A DNA stretch of 64,000 nt from Chitiniphilus purpureus (GCF_025642115.1 NZ_CP106753.1:3185501-3249500), one strand, 5' to 3'. Counted from the first letter of the stretch, positions 19,564-29,481 are shown. The notes: generated by a model not told the origin, from the letters alone. Translations and numbers: made by a program.

Positions 19564-19918
19564 GAAGGGAGCCATCCTTATCTTTGGGGAAGGGAGGCCG
19601 ACGTTATCGTTATTTACAACATCGGGCCGGCCGCCCGCAGTCTACCGCCGCCCGCCAAACCCGCCATCACCGTCAATCGCCGACAAAAAATCCAATAACA
19701 TTAAAGGCTTATCTTCAATACCCCATCCCGGCCGCACCGGGCCATCAGAGCAATCCCGCAGATGCCGGGCGACCCTTTGTCTTTGCAGTTGCTGCAATCC
19801 GTTGCAACACAAGGGCTTAGGGTGGATCGAGCATGCCACCCCCTGTCACGCACCGTCGGTCTGTGCCCGGCGGATGCACGATGGGCCGCTTGTACCCCGC
19901 CATGCCGCAGCCAAAAAG
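19564..19918. other. Intergenic region upstream of the subtilase with a TTGCA repeat cluster
   Basis: About 350 bp with no supportable gene. It holds an inverted repeat TTGCAG-TTG-CTGCAA (19783-19797) followed at once by the palindrome GTTGCAAC (19801-19808), giving three TTGCA-type half-sites in 26 bp. It also holds a short AT-rich stretch (around 19680-19710). This would be the control region of the leftward subtilase gene; the cluster lies about 220 bp upstream of its start, so an operator role is only a suggestion. Confidence 0.35.
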
Positions 19919-19942
19919 AAAAGCGTGCCGCGGCACGCTTTT
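19919..19942 (-). terminator. Terminator of the sulfite reductase / DUF934 operon
   Basis: Perfect 24-bp palindrome with arms AAAAGCGTGCCG and CGGCACGCTTTT, followed on the leftward strand by a further CTTTTTGG. It lies 23 bp past the DUF934 stop. Confidence 0.9.
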
Positions 19943-19965
19943 CCAGGTGAGGTGCTGCCTGCAGG

Positions 19966-20463
19966 CTATGCAGCGCGGCGACGGAACAGCGGCTGCGGAT
20001 GCGCCACGCTCACCTGATAGGCTTCGGTGAAGTCGTCCAGCCCGAGCAATGCATCGGCGATGTCCTTGTCCGCACGCACCGCAAAGGCATTGAAACCGCA
20101 GCGCCACAGGTAGTTGAGCGTGTCCTTGAACACGTCGCCCACGGCACGCAGTTCACCGGTGTAGCCATGGCGCTCGCGCAGCAACCGTCCGATCGAGAAG
20201 CCGCGCCCGTCGGTGAACACCGGGAAATCGACCGCGATCACGCCAAAGAGATTGGGATCGACCGGCAGCGATTCGGGTTCGTCGTCGGGGGCGAGACAGA
20301 TGCCGATCTCGCGCCCGGCAAGCTCGTCGCGATGGCCCAGCCAGTAGCGGTACGGCACGATCACGCGCCCTGCCGCCGGCACGGCGATGCTGCCGTCCTC
20401 ACCCGGCACGACGCGGGTCCACGTATCCTGCACGATCTGGCGGTTGACGATGAGCTCAGGCAT
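19966..20463 (-). CDS. DUF934 family protein, partner of the sulfite/nitrite reductase
   Basis: 165 residues from the ATG reading MPELIVNRQIVQDTW, which lies inside the last codons of the reductase gene (8-bp overlap). The family motifs FPVFTDGRGFSIGRLLRERHGYTGELRAVGDV (positions about 83-114) and DYLW-like LNYLWRCGFNAF are clear. DUF934 proteins are consistently encoded after the siroheme reductase in assimilatory sulfate reduction clusters of beta- and gammaproteobacteria. Their biochemical role is not settled; a part in sulfite reduction is assumed from context. No cysH, cysD or cysN gene lies in the window. Confidence 0.9.
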   Translation of the reverse strand: MPELIVNRQIVQDTWTRVVPGEDGSIAVPAAGRVIVPYRYWLGHRDELAGREIGICLAPDDEPESLPVDPNLFGVIAVDFPVFTDGRGFSIGRLLRERHGYTGELRAVGDVFKDTLNYLWRCGFNAFAVRADKDIADALLGLDDFTEAYQVSVAHPQPLFRRRAA

Positions 20464-22138
20464 CGACGGCCTCCTTTCTGACAGTCTTGCCGCCGTAGAC
20501 ACGGTGCTTGAACGGGTCGATGCCGATGCGCTCGACCACGTCGATGAAACGCTCATCCCCTTCGCGGGCCTCGACGAACACGCCGATGATCTTGGCGATC
20601 ACGTCCGGCATCTCGTCCTGGGCGAACGACGGGCCGATCACCTTGCCGATGGCGGCTGCGTTGCCCTGGCGGCCGCCCAGGCTCACCTGGTACCACTCGG
20701 AACCGCTCTTGTCGACGCCCAGGATGCCGATGTTGCCCACGTGGTGATGCCCGCAGGCGTTCATACAGCCGGACATGTTGAGGTCGATCTCGCCCAGGTC
20801 GAACAGATAGTCAAGGTCGTCGAACCGTTCCTGGATGGCTTGGGCGATCGGGATCGACTTGGCATTGGCCAGCGAGCAGAAATCACCGCCGGGGCAGCAG
20901 ATCACGTCGGTCAAGAGGCCGATGTTGGGCGTGGCAAAGCCCAGCGCCTTGGCCTTTTCCCATAACGCGTACACATCGGACTGCCTGACATCGGCCAGGA
21001 TCAGGTTCTGCTCGTGCGACGCGCGCACCTCGCCGAAGCTGTACGCATCCGCCAGATCGGCCACGGCGTCGAGCTGGTCGGCAGTGATGTCGCCCGGCGG
21101 CACGCCGGTCTTCTTGAGCGACAGCGTCACCGCGCAGTAGCCCGGCTGCCGGTGCGCAAACACGTTGCGCTCCACCCAGCGGGCAAACGCCCGGTTCTCG
21201 GCCTGCAGCCGGTGAAAGCCGGCGTCGTCGCCGGACAGTTGTTCGTACTGCGGCGCTACGAAGAAACGGCTGACCCGCTCGATCTCCGCCTGCGTCAGCG
21301 TGGCCGGGCCATCCTTCAGGTGCGCCCATTCCGCCTCGACCTTGGCACCGAACGCCTCGGGTGTCATCGCCTTCACCAGGATCTTGATCCGCGCCTTGTA
21401 CTTGTTGTCGCGCCGGCCGTAGCGGTTGTACACCCGCAACGTGGCATCAAGGTAGGACAACAGGTGCCTGGGCTCCAGCCATGGTTTGATCAGGCTGCCG
21501 ACCATCGGCGTGCGGCCAAGGCCCCCGCCGACATAGATCTCGAAGCCCACTTCGCCGGCCGCGTTCTTCTTCACATTGATGCCGATGTCGTGCACCAGCA
21601 CCGCGGCGCGGTCCTCCACCGCCCCATTGACCGCGATCTTGAACTTGCGCGGCAGATGGGCGAATTCCGGGTGGAAGGTGGACCACTGGCGGATGATCTC
21701 GCACCAGGGGCGTGGATCGACGATCTCGTCGTGGGCGATGCCGGCGAACTGGTCGGTGGTGGTGTTGCGCACGCAGTTGCCCGAGGTCTGCACCGCGTGC
21801 ATCTGCACCTGGGCCAGATGCGCCAGGATATCGGGCACATCCTTGAGCTCGGGCCAGTTGAACTGGATGTTCTGGCGCGTGGTGAAATGGCCGTAGCCGC
21901 GGTCATAGGTCCGGGCAATGAACGCGAGCTTGCGCACCTGGTGGCTCGCCAGCATCCCGTACGGCACGGCAATACGCAGCATTGGCGCATGGCGCTGGAT
22001 ATACAGGCCGTTCTGCAGGCGCAGCGGACGGAATTCGTCCTCGGTCAATTCACCGGCCAGATAGCGTCGCGTCTGGTCGCGAAACTGGGCGACACGGGCA
22101 TCGACGATCTGCTGATCGATCGGATCGTATTGGTACAT
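20456..22138 (-). CDS. cysI: Siroheme-dependent sulfite/nitrite reductase hemoprotein
   Basis: 560 residues with duplicated ferredoxin-like reductase repeats, siroheme-binding residues in GHFTTRQNIQFNW near residue 85 and TSGNCVRNTTTDQFAG near 120, and the 4Fe-4S/siroheme cysteines in ICCPGGDFCSLA and NMSGCMNACGHHH. It transfers six electrons to sulfite (or nitrite). The pairing with DUF934 and the absence of nirD or nitrate genes favour the assimilatory sulfite role. No flavoprotein subunit is adjacent, so the electron donor is probably ferredoxin or an unlinked reductase. The symbol cysI is given by function; the annotation nirA-like is an alternative. Confidence 0.9.
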   Translation of the reverse strand: MYQYDPIDQQIVDARVAQFRDQTRRYLAGELTEDEFRPLRLQNGLYIQRHAPMLRIAVPYGMLASHQVRKLAFIARTYDRGYGHFTTRQNIQFNWPELKDVPDILAHLAQVQMHAVQTSGNCVRNTTTDQFAGIAHDEIVDPRPWCEIIRQWSTFHPEFAHLPRKFKIAVNGAVEDRAAVLVHDIGINVKKNAAGEVGFEIYVGGGLGRTPMVGSLIKPWLEPRHLLSYLDATLRVYNRYGRRDNKYKARIKILVKAMTPEAFGAKVEAEWAHLKDGPATLTQAEIERVSRFFVAPQYEQLSGDDAGFHRLQAENRAFARWVERNVFAHRQPGYCAVTLSLKKTGVPPGDITADQLDAVADLADAYSFGEVRASHEQNLILADVRQSDVYALWEKAKALGFATPNIGLLTDVICCPGGDFCSLANAKSIPIAQAIQERFDDLDYLFDLGEIDLNMSGCMNACGHHHVGNIGILGVDKSGSEWYQVSLGGRQGNAAAIGKVIGPSFAQDEMPDVIAKIIGVFVEAREGDERFIDVVERIGIDPFKHRVYGGKTVRKEAVDA

Positions 22139-22173
22139 GGGCTGTTCCGAGAAAAAGCCGGATAAAGGAAAGG

Positions 22174-22217
22174 ACTATACCAGCGCGCCTTATAGATAAA
22201 AAAACCGATTTTCTATA
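22174..22217 (-). promoter_or_regulatory. Candidate promoter and operator of the sulfite reductase operon
   Basis: Leftward TATAGT (22174-22179) with a weak TTTTTA at 17 bp spacing stands about 36 bp before the reductase start. An imperfect inverted repeat with TATAGA and TCTATA ends (22191-22217) covers the -35. AT-rich dyads at this place suit a LysR-type activator such as CysB, which is an inference from gene function. Confidence 0.4.
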
Positions 22218-22520
22218 TGGATACAGCTTGCGGCGCTAATGCTTGCGCTGGCGCAAGCCGGCCCGGGCAACGCCGGCAAGCACGCCGCGCCGGCCGGCAC
22301 CGCCAAACGGGCGGCACCGCCGGAGTGGCGCCACCAGTAAAAATGCACGGATATGCACCGATCCGCGCACAGCCTCTGCCAGGCTGCGTTTACGGCCCGG
22401 ATCACCGCCGACGGTGACCATGGCAATGGCGGCCGGTTCGTGGCGATGATCCGCATTGCGGGCGTCTGCACACGGGGCTAAGCTGCCAGCCTCTCCCCCG
22501 CCCCACCGTGCCCGGAACCC
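22218..22520. other. Intergenic region upstream of pepN
   Basis: About 300 bp between the divergent reductase and pepN genes. It is GC-rich apart from the operator-like segment at its left end. I see no gene, terminator or clear promoter for pepN. Confidence 0.4.
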
Positions 22521-25166
22521 ATGACAGTCACTCGCCAAACCGTGTCCCGCCTCGACTACACCCCGCCCGCCTTCCTGGTCGACCGGGTCGATCTGACCTT
22601 CGAACTGGACGAGCACAACACACTGGTCACCAGCCGGCTGGTGATCAAGCGCAATCCGGCGGCGTCCGCCGTGGCCGATGCGCCACTGGTCCTGGATGGC
22701 GAGGCCCTGGTGCTGGAAAGCGTGAAACTGGATGGCCGGGTGCTGGGTCCGCATGAATACGAACTGAATGACCGCCAGTTGTGCATCGGCGGCATTGCCG
22801 ACGAGGTGATCCTCGAAATCGCCACCCGCACCGACCCGGCACGCAATACCAGCCTGATGGGGCTGTACGTTTCCAACGGCAATTTCTTCACGCAATGCGA
22901 GGCCGAGGGCTTTCGCAAGATCACCTACTACCTGGACCGGCCCGATGTGATGGCCAAGTTCACCACCACACTGATCGCCGACAAGGCCAAGTACCCGGTG
23001 CTGCTCTCCAACGGCAACCGGGTTGGCGAAGGCCAGCTGGACAAGAACCGCCATTGGGTCAAATGGGTCGACCCGTTCAGAAAACCCGCCTATCTGTTTG
23101 CGCTGGTGGCCGGCAAGCTGGTCTCGCTGACCGACAAGCATGTGACCGGCAGCGGCCGCACTGTCAGCCTTGAGATCTACGTGGAGCCGGGCAACCTGGA
23201 CAAATGCCCGCACGCGATGGCGTCCATCCATAAATCCATGCAGTGGGACGAGGCGCGCTTCGGGCTGGAGTACGACCTCGACACCTACATGATCGTGGCT
23301 GTGTCGGACTTCAACATGGGCGCCATGGAGAACAAGGGCCTCAACATCTTCAACACCAAATACGTGCTGGCCAAGCCCGAGACCGCCACCGACGCCGACT
23401 TCGATGGCATCGAATCGGTGGTGGCGCACGAGTATTTCCATAACTGGACCGGCAACCGGGTCACCTGCCGCGACTGGTTCCAGCTCTCGCTCAAGGAAGG
23501 GTTGACGGTCTATCGCGACCAGGAATTCTCAAGCGATGTCGGCAGCCGTGCGGTGCAACGTATCCAGAACGTGCGCGCGCTGCGCGAGCATCAGTTCGCC
23601 GAGGACGCCGGCCCGCAGGCGCACCCGGTGCGTCCCGACGCCTACCAGGAGATCAACAACTTCTACACGTGGACGGTGTACGAGAAAGGCGCGGAAGTGG
23701 TGCGCATGTACGCCACCCTGCTCGGGCGCGAAGGCTTTCGCAAGGGGATGGACCTGTACTTCAAGCGCCATGACGGCCAGGCCGTCACCTGCGACGATTT
23801 TCGCGCCGCGATGGCGGATGCCAACGGCGCCGATCTCGAACAGTTCGCGCTGTGGTACAGCCAGGCTGGCACCCCGCTGCTCGATGTCGCCGGTGCCTAC
23901 GATGCCACGGCGCGCACCTACACGCTCAGCGTGCGCCAATCCTGCCCGGCCACGCCGGGGCAGGCGGACAAGCAGCCGTTCCATATCCCGCTGGCCGTGG
24001 CACTGCTGGGCAGCGACGGTACGCCGCTGCCGCTCTCGCTTGCCGGCGGACATGACACCGACGCCGCCACCAGCCGGGTGCTGCAATTGCGCCAGGCCGA
24101 GGAACACTTTGTCTTCACCGGCCTCAACGAGCGTCCGGTGCCATCGCTGCTGCGCGATTTCTCGGCGCCGGTGCGCCTGAGATATCCGTATACGGATGAG
24201 GAACTCACCTTCCTGATGGCCAATGACGACGACGCCTTCGCCCGGTGGGAAGCGGCCAACAGCTACGCCATGCGCCTGCTGCGCGACGGCTACGCCAGCG
24301 GACAGCGCGGCGAGGCGGTCCACGTGCCCCCAGGCTATCTGGCCGCCGCCGGCCGTCTGCTGGAAGATGAGACGCTGGACCCGGCACTGGTGGCACTGAT
24401 GCTGGAGCTGCCGAGCGAGCAGTATCTGTTCGAGGCGCTGGACGATGTGGACCCGGCGTTGCTGAGCAAGGTCAGGATCGAGGTGTTGCAGACACTGGCA
24501 CGCGAGCTGCGCGGACCGCTGCTGGCCACCTACCAGCGGCTGAACGACGGCGCGCCGTACCGCTTCGATGCCGCTGCCGTGGCACGCCGCTCGCTCAAGA
24601 ACGTCTGCCTGGCGATCCTTGGCGAACGCCAGGGGCCGGTGGTCAGCGAGCTGCTGATCAACCAGTACCGGCGCGCGGACAACATGACCGACCGGCTCGC
24701 CGCGCTCAAGGCGCTCGCCAACAGCGAGCACCCCGAGGAATACCTGGCCGACTTTGCGCAGACCTGGCAGGACGACGCGCTGGTGATGGACAAATGGTTC
24801 TCGATCCAGGCCACCAGTCGGCGCGCCGGAGTATTGAGCCGGGTGCAGGCGCTGATGGGCCACCCGGCGTTCTCGATCCGCAATCCGAACAAGGTACGCG
24901 CGCTGATCGGCGCGTTCTGCCAGCAGAACCTGCAGCATTTCCATGCACTGGATGGCTACGGCTACGCCTTCGCCGCCGACCGGGTCATCGAGCTGGATCG
25001 GCTCAACCCGCAGATCGCGGCCCGGCTGGCCGCGTGCTTCAACCGCTGGCCCAAGCTGGAGCCGGTCCGGCGCGCGCTGATGAAGGGTGAGCTGGAACGC
25101 ATCGCCGCAAGTGCAGGCTTGTCGAGCGATACACATGAGATCGTCAGCAAAGCCTTGCAGCAATGA
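22521..25166 (+). CDS. pepN: Aminopeptidase N (M1 family)
   Basis: 881 residues, close to E. coli PepN. The exopeptidase motif GAMEN appears in NMGAMENKGLNIF near residue 268. The zinc site HEYFH at about residue 302 is followed by the distal Glu in LKEGLTVYRDQEF, and the catalytic Tyr region NNFYTWTVYEKGAEVVRMY is intact. The C-terminal helical domain is complete. PepN is the main cytosolic broad-specificity aminopeptidase and finishes degradation of peptides released by ATP-dependent proteases. The stop codon overlaps the start of the GNAT gene (ATGA). Confidence 0.97.
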   Translation: MTVTRQTVSRLDYTPPAFLVDRVDLTFELDEHNTLVTSRLVIKRNPAASAVADAPLVLDGEALVLESVKLDGRVLGPHEYELNDRQLCIGGIADEVILEIATRTDPARNTSLMGLYVSNGNFFTQCEAEGFRKITYYLDRPDVMAKFTTTLIADKAKYPVLLSNGNRVGEGQLDKNRHWVKWVDPFRKPAYLFALVAGKLVSLTDKHVTGSGRTVSLEIYVEPGNLDKCPHAMASIHKSMQWDEARFGLEYDLDTYMIVAVSDFNMGAMENKGLNIFNTKYVLAKPETATDADFDGIESVVAHEYFHNWTGNRVTCRDWFQLSLKEGLTVYRDQEFSSDVGSRAVQRIQNVRALREHQFAEDAGPQAHPVRPDAYQEINNFYTWTVYEKGAEVVRMYATLLGREGFRKGMDLYFKRHDGQAVTCDDFRAAMADANGADLEQFALWYSQAGTPLLDVAGAYDATARTYTLSVRQSCPATPGQADKQPFHIPLAVALLGSDGTPLPLSLAGGHDTDAATSRVLQLRQAEEHFVFTGLNERPVPSLLRDFSAPVRLRYPYTDEELTFLMANDDDAFARWEAANSYAMRLLRDGYASGQRGEAVHVPPGYLAAAGRLLEDETLDPALVALMLELPSEQYLFEALDDVDPALLSKVRIEVLQTLARELRGPLLATYQRLNDGAPYRFDAAAVARRSLKNVCLAILGERQGPVVSELLINQYRRADNMTDRLAALKALANSEHPEEYLADFAQTWQDDALVMDKWFSIQATSRRAGVLSRVQALMGHPAFSIRNPNKVRALIGAFCQQNLQHFHALDGYGYAFAADRVIELDRLNPQIAARLAACFNRWPKLEPVRRALMKGELERIAASAGLSSDTHEIVSKALQQ

Positions 25167-25648
25167 CACCGGGCCGGCCCGCCGGGTTGGTGATCGGTAC
25201 GGCGACCCGCGCCGATGCCCCGGCCATCCTGGCACTGCAACGCTGCGCCTATCAGGCGGAAGCGCAACGCTATGGCGATCCCGCGTTGCCGCCTTTGACA
25301 CAGACGCTGGATGAGCTGGAGGCCGAGATCGCCGCCGGCATCGTGCTCAAGGCCCGGATCGGCACCGTGCTGGTCGGATCGGTCCGCGCCCGACTGGTGG
25401 ACGGCACCTGCCGGATCGGCCGGCTGATCGTCGACCCGGCATCTCAACGGCGCGGCATCGGCAGTGCGCTGCTGCAGGCCATCGAAGCGGCCTGCCCGCA
25501 GGCCGAGCGCTTTGCACTCTTTACCGGCAGCCGCAGTGCCGACAACCTGCGGCTGTATCGGCGCCATGGGTATCAGGTGAACGGTGAACAGGTGGTGTCG
25601 GACAAGGTGACGCTGGTGTTGCTGGAGAAGGCACGCGGCGTGGGCTAG
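25163..25648 (+). CDS. GNAT-family N-acetyltransferase
   Basis: 161 residues with a single GNAT fold: the acetyl-CoA loop is IVDPASQRRGIGSALLQAIE near residues 92-111, preceded by CRIGRLIV and followed by FTGSRSADNLRLYRRHGY. The substrate cannot be told from sequence. The start overlaps pepN by 4 bp, so translation is probably coupled to it, and its stop overlaps the convergent fliJ stop by 4 bp, leaving no room for a terminator between the two transcripts. Confidence 0.9.
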   Translation: MTPGRPAGLVIGTATRADAPAILALQRCAYQAEAQRYGDPALPPLTQTLDELEAEIAAGIVLKARIGTVLVGSVRARLVDGTCRIGRLIVDPASQRRGIGSALLQAIEAACPQAERFALFTGSRSADNLRLYRRHGYQVNGEQVVSDKVTLVLLEKARGVG

Positions 25649-26076
25649 CGTTGGCGCGGCCGGGAATTGAATTCATCGATCAGCTTCTGCTCGCGCTTGG
25701 ACTCGCGCCGCAGCTCGTCCTGCTCGTGCCGCACCTTGAGCGCTTCAAACGCCTTCACCTTCTTTTCACACGCCAGCCACACCTCCTTGTGCTGCAGGTA
25801 CAACGCCTCCAGCCGGACGATTTCCGCCTGCTGCGCGCTGGCGGCGGCATCGAGCTTGGCCAGGAACTGCTGGTAGTCCCGCCACTGCACCACGGTCATC
25901 CCACCCTGGCCGCTTGCCATCAGGCGGCCCCGGTACTCGTCACGGAAGGTCTCCACCTGTTCGAGCTTGTGTTTGGCCGACTGCACCGCGGCCTGCGCCG
26001 CCTGCATCGCCCTTGCGGCTTCCTCGCGCTCATCCTGCGCCAGTTGCAGCAGAAAATGGAAACGGAACTCGGCCAA
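25645..26076 (-). CDS. fliJ: FliJ, flagellar export chaperone/stalk protein
   Basis: 143 residues, almost entirely predicted coiled coil, with the typical opening EFRFHFLLQLAQDEREEAARAM and charged end FEALKVRHEQDELRRES. FliJ inserts into the FliI hexamer ring and couples ATP hydrolysis to the export gate. The start codon is TTG, with AGGAGG nine bases upstream. It is the last gene of the fliE-J run and is convergent with the GNAT gene; fliK, which often follows fliJ, is not here. Confidence 0.9.
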   Translation of the reverse strand: MAEFRFHFLLQLAQDEREEAARAMQAAQAAVQSAKHKLEQVETFRDEYRGRLMASGQGGMTVVQWRDYQQFLAKLDAAASAQQAEIVRLEALYLQHKEVWLACEKKVKAFEALKVRHEQDELRRESKREQKLIDEFNSRPRQR

Positions 26077-26111
26077 GGAACACGGCCTCCTGCAAATGCC
26101 GGAAAGGGCGC

Positions 26112-27512
26112 TCAGCCGGCAAAGAGCTGTGCGAGTTTCATTCTAGCGCCCTCGTACGATTCGCGCTCATGGACGCCTTGCTGCAAAAACCGCTCGAACA
26201 ACGGGTGGCGACGGATGGCCTCGTCCAGCACCGGGTCAGAGCCCGGGGCATACGCACCGACTGCGATCAGGTCGCGCGAACGCTGGTAGCGCGACCACAG
26301 ATACTTGAATTTTCTGACCAGTTCCAATTCGTCGCTGGCGATGATGTCGTGCATCACCCGCGAGATCGAGGCTTCGATGTCGATGGCCGGGTAATGGCCG
26401 GATTCGGCCAGTTGCCGCGACAGCACGAAATGCCCGTCCAGGATGGCGCGGGCATTGTCCGCGATCGGATCCTGCTGATCGTCGCCCTCGGACAGCACAG
26501 TGTAGAACGCCGTGATCGAGCCGCCGCCGACCCGGCCGTTGCCGGCGCGCTCAACCAGCTGCGGCAGGCGCGCGAACACCGACGGCGGATAGCCCTTGGT
26601 GGCCGGCGGCTCACCCACGGCCAGCGCGATTTCACGCTGTGCCATCGCGTAGCGGGTCAGCGAATCCATGATCAGGAGGACGTGCTTGCCCTCATTGCGG
26701 AAGAATTCGGCGATGGTGGTGGCGTAGGCCGCGCCATAGAGGCGCTGCAGCGGCGTGGTGTCGGCCGGCGCGGCCACCACCACGGAGCGGGCACGCCCTT
26801 CTTCGCCAAGGATGTTCTCGATGAAATCCTTGACCTCGCGGCCGCGCTCACCGATCAGGCCCACCACCACCACGTCGGCAGTGGTATAGCGTGCCATCAT
26901 CCCCAGCAGCACCGATTTGCCGACCCCCGAGCCGGCAAACAACCCCAGGCGCTGGCCGCGCCCCACGGTCAGCATGGCGTTGATGGCCCGCACGCCCACA
27001 TCCATCACATGGTGCACGGGCTCCCTGTCCATGGGATTGAACGGCCGCGCGTACAACGGCATGAACCCTTCCTGCGCCACACGTCCCTTGTTGTCCAGCG
27101 GCCGCCCCAGCCCGTCGAGGATACGGCCGAGCAGGCCCCAGCCCACCGGCACCTGCCGCCCATGGTCTTCCAACCGGCGCTGTGGCGGGCGTACGCGCCC
27201 GTATTCGGGCACCCAGGCCGCCACATCCTCATGCGGCATCACCTCGGCACCGGGCTCCACGCCATACAGCTCGGCGATCGGCATCAGAAAGAGCTTGTCC
27301 TCCTGGAAACCGACCACCACCGCCTCCACCGGCTGCCCGCTGGGCGTCATCACGTCGCAAGACGCTCCGATCGCCAGCCGCAACCCGACCGCTTCGAGCA
27401 CCAGCCCGGAAACCCGCGTCAAGCGCCCACAGGGCAGCCAAGGGCGCACCCAGCGCACCGCGTCAATGCATTCGTCAAGAAAACTGTGGTGCCGCTCCAG
27501 CGCGTCAGACAT
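26112..27512 (-). CDS. fliI: FliI, flagellum-specific export ATPase
   Basis: 466 residues from the ATG reading [14 protein letters not shown]; the much longer upstream frame would sit inside fliH. Walker A is [11 protein letters not shown] near residue 190 and the Walker B region is [17 protein letters not shown] near 280. The C-terminal half matches the F1-beta-like FliI family. FliI energises unfolding and delivery of substrates to the flagellar type III gate, with FliH as regulator and FliJ as central stalk. It overlaps fliH by 8 bp. Confidence 0.96.
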   Translation of the reverse strand: MSDALERHHSFLDECIDAVRWVRPWLPCGRLTRVSGLVLEAVGLRLAIGASCDVMTPSGQPVEAVVVGFQEDKLFLMPIAELYGVEPGAEVMPHEDVAAWVPEYGRVRPPQRRLEDHGRQVPVGWGLLGRILDGLGRPLDNKGRVAQEGFMPLYARPFNPMDREPVHHVMDVGVRAINAMLTVGRGQRLGLFAGSGVGKSVLLGMMARYTTADVVVVGLIGERGREVKDFIENILGEEGRARSVVVAAPADTTPLQRLYGAAYATTIAEFFRNEGKHVLLIMDSLTRYAMAQREIALAVGEPPATKGYPPSVFARLPQLVERAGNGRVGGGSITAFYTVLSEGDDQQDPIADNARAILDGHFVLSRQLAESGHYPAIDIEASISRVMHDIIASDELELVRKFKYLWSRYQRSRDLIAVGAYAPGSDPVLDEAIRRHPLFERFLQQGVHERESYEGARMKLAQLFAG

Positions 27513-28320
27513 CGGGCCCCCCTTGGTCCCGGGCTGCGATGTCGTCCGCCTCACCGGCATCCTGCGGCTCGGCCTGCCAGGCCAGATCGGCGCGTTGCTC
27601 ACGGCCCAGCACCCGCACCAGGCCCGCCCAGCGTGTGGCAAGGCTGAGATCGGCGCTGGAAGTGCTCGAATCGATACGGCAACCACCGGCTTCGATCTGC
27701 GGATCGGGCACCAGCCGCCAGACATCGGCGGGCAACTCGCCGCCCAACAGCGCCTCGACCGCATCCTGATCGGCCGGATTGAGGAACAATCTGGCCGGTG
27801 GGCGCATCGGCGGCAGTGTGGCCAGGGCCTCGCGCAACAGCGGCAGCAGGCGCTCGCGGTCCACCTCAAGCGCCTTGCGCACCATCTGCCGTCCGACCAC
27901 CAGCGCCAGATCCAATACCTTGTCCGCCAATGCGGCATCGAGGTCCCCGACCAACGACTGTAGCTTCATCAGCAGCGCCTTCAGCCGCTCGACCTCCAGC
28001 TCGGCCGCCAGCCTCCCCGCCTCCAGGCCCGCTTCGAAACCCTCGCGCTGCGCCTGCTGCTGGATGGCCTCGATTTCCTCGGCCGTCGGCCACTGCATCG
28101 GCGCCACCGACTCGGGTTCGGGCTGAACCACCGGCGCCGGCTCAGGAGCCGGCTGCGCCGGTGGCGGCACGGACGGCTCAGGCGCGGCCACCGGCGCCGC
28201 CGGGGCATGCGCCGCGGCCCTGGCCCGCTCCTGCGCTTCCTCGTGGAGCGCGCCCAGTTCCCACCGCTCCCAGGCGGTCAGTTCTTCACGGGGGATCACG
28301 CGGCGCGGTGGCGTGGGCAT
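27505..28320 (-). CDS. fliH: FliH, flagellar export regulator with an extended Pro/Ala-rich N-terminus
   Basis: 271 residues. The C-terminal FliH/YscL part is clear: [20 protein letters not shown] near residue 85 and [28 protein letters not shown], and the run [13 protein letters not shown] shows the glycine-spaced pattern of FliH helices. Residues about 40-75 are a Pro/Ala/Glu-rich low-complexity segment ([20 protein letters not shown]), which makes the protein longer than the E. coli homologue (about 235 residues). FliH binds FliI and docks it at the C-ring protein FliN. A hairpin separates it from fliG. Confidence 0.93.
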   Translation of the reverse strand: MPTPPRRVIPREELTAWERWELGALHEEAQERARAAAHAPAAPVAAPEPSVPPPAQPAPEPAPVVQPEPESVAPMQWPTAEEIEAIQQQAQREGFEAGLEAGRLAAELEVERLKALLMKLQSLVGDLDAALADKVLDLALVVGRQMVRKALEVDRERLLPLLREALATLPPMRPPARLFLNPADQDAVEALLGGELPADVWRLVPDPQIEAGGCRIDSSTSSADLSLATRWAGLVRVLGREQRADLAWQAEPQDAGEADDIAARDQGGPDV

Positions 28321-28356
28321 GGATCGTTCTCACGGCAAAGGGACACAAAACACGAA

Positions 28357-28373
28357 GGCCGCGAAAGGCGGCC
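28357..28373 (-). terminator. Intercistronic hairpin between fliG and fliH (weak terminator or processing site)
   Basis: Arms GGCCGC and GCGGCC with a 5-base loop, followed leftward by TTCGTGTTTTG. The T-run is interrupted, so it may only attenuate, or mark an RNA processing point, within the fli operon. Confidence 0.45.
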
Positions 28374-28423
28374 CTGCCTGACAAGCATAGTGGGGTGGTC
28401 CCGGTTTGGCGAGACCCGGTCGA

Positions 28424-29431
28424 CTACTCGACCAAGCCTTCGTCGCCCTTGCCCGACAGCACGATCTGCCCTTCGTCCGCGAGGCGCCGCACGATCTTGA
28501 GGATTTCCTTCTGCTCAGACTCCACCTCGGAAAGCTTGACCGGGCCCTTGGCCTCCAGGTCATCGCGCAGCATCTCCGCGGCACGCTGTGACATGTTCTT
28601 GAAGATCTTGTCCCGGAGCGCCTGGCTCGTGCCCTTGAGTGCGATCACCAACGAATCGGACTGGATCTCGCGCAGCAGCAGCTGGATGCCGCGATCGTCG
28701 ATATCCAGCACGTTGTCGAAGGTGAACATCTTGTCCTGGATGCGCTGGGCCAGATCCGGATCGTATTCGCGGATGCTGGAGATGGCGCTGGCCTCGACCA
28801 CGCCGCCCATGAAGTTGAGGATCTCGGCGGCCATCTGCACCCCGCCCATCGCACTCTTCTTGAGCTTGTCCGAGCCGGACAGCAACTGTGTCAGCACATC
28901 GTTCAGTTCCTTGAGCGCCGCCGGCTGCACGCCTTCGAGCGTGGCGATGCGCAGCAGTACATCGTTGCGCAGGCGTTCGGGGAACTGCGCCATCACTTCG
29001 GACGACTGGTCCGGCTCCAGGTGCACGAGGATGGTGGCGATGATCTGCGGATGCTCGTTCTTGATCAGTTCGGCCACAGCGGCCGAATCCATCCACTTGA
29101 GCGACTCGATGCCGTTGTTGTCATTGCCCTGCAGGATGCGGTCCAGCAGGTTGGCGGCCTTGTCCGAGCCCAACGCCTTGGTCAGCACTGAACGGATGTA
29201 TTCGTCGGCAGCGCCGAGGTTGGCGCGGTTCTGCGTGGCCGAGATGAAGTCGCCCAGCACCTCGTCGACCTCTTCGCGCTTGACGTTGTTCATGTTCGCC
29301 ATCGCGAAACCGAGCTTTTGCACTTCCTTGGGCCCGAGGTACTTGAAGACGTCGACCGCGGCTTCCTCGCCCAGGGTCATCAGCAGGATGGCGCTCTTGC
29401 GCACGCCCTCCTCGTTCATATTGGCGGCCAT
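28424..29431 (-). CDS. fliG: FliG, flagellar motor switch protein
   Basis: 335 residues, standard length. All three domains are visible: the N-terminal FliF-binding part (KSAILLMTLGEEAAVDVFKYL), the middle domain with the EHPQ motif (KNEHPQIIATILVHLE near residues 120-135), and the C-terminal torque domain with LDIDDRGIQLLLREI and the charged motif VIALKGTSQALRDKIFKNMSQRAAEML (about 255-281). FliG sits on the MS ring and transmits torque from MotA. The ATG is 50 bp after the fliF stop. Confidence 0.97.
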   Translation of the reverse strand: MAANMNEEGVRKSAILLMTLGEEAAVDVFKYLGPKEVQKLGFAMANMNNVKREEVDEVLGDFISATQNRANLGAADEYIRSVLTKALGSDKAANLLDRILQGNDNNGIESLKWMDSAAVAELIKNEHPQIIATILVHLEPDQSSEVMAQFPERLRNDVLLRIATLEGVQPAALKELNDVLTQLLSGSDKLKKSAMGGVQMAAEILNFMGGVVEASAISSIREYDPDLAQRIQDKMFTFDNVLDIDDRGIQLLLREIQSDSLVIALKGTSQALRDKIFKNMSQRAAEMLRDDLEAKGPVKLSEVESEQKEILKIVRRLADEGQIVLSGKGDEGLVE

Positions 29432-29481
29432 GGCCTACTCCCAGATCAAGGCGTGCGGGCGCCGGTGTCGGCAGGCGCCCG

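Noticed and set aside
27513..27938. Upstream extension of fliI
   Set aside because: It lies wholly inside fliH in another frame; the ATG reading MSDALERHH is the family start.
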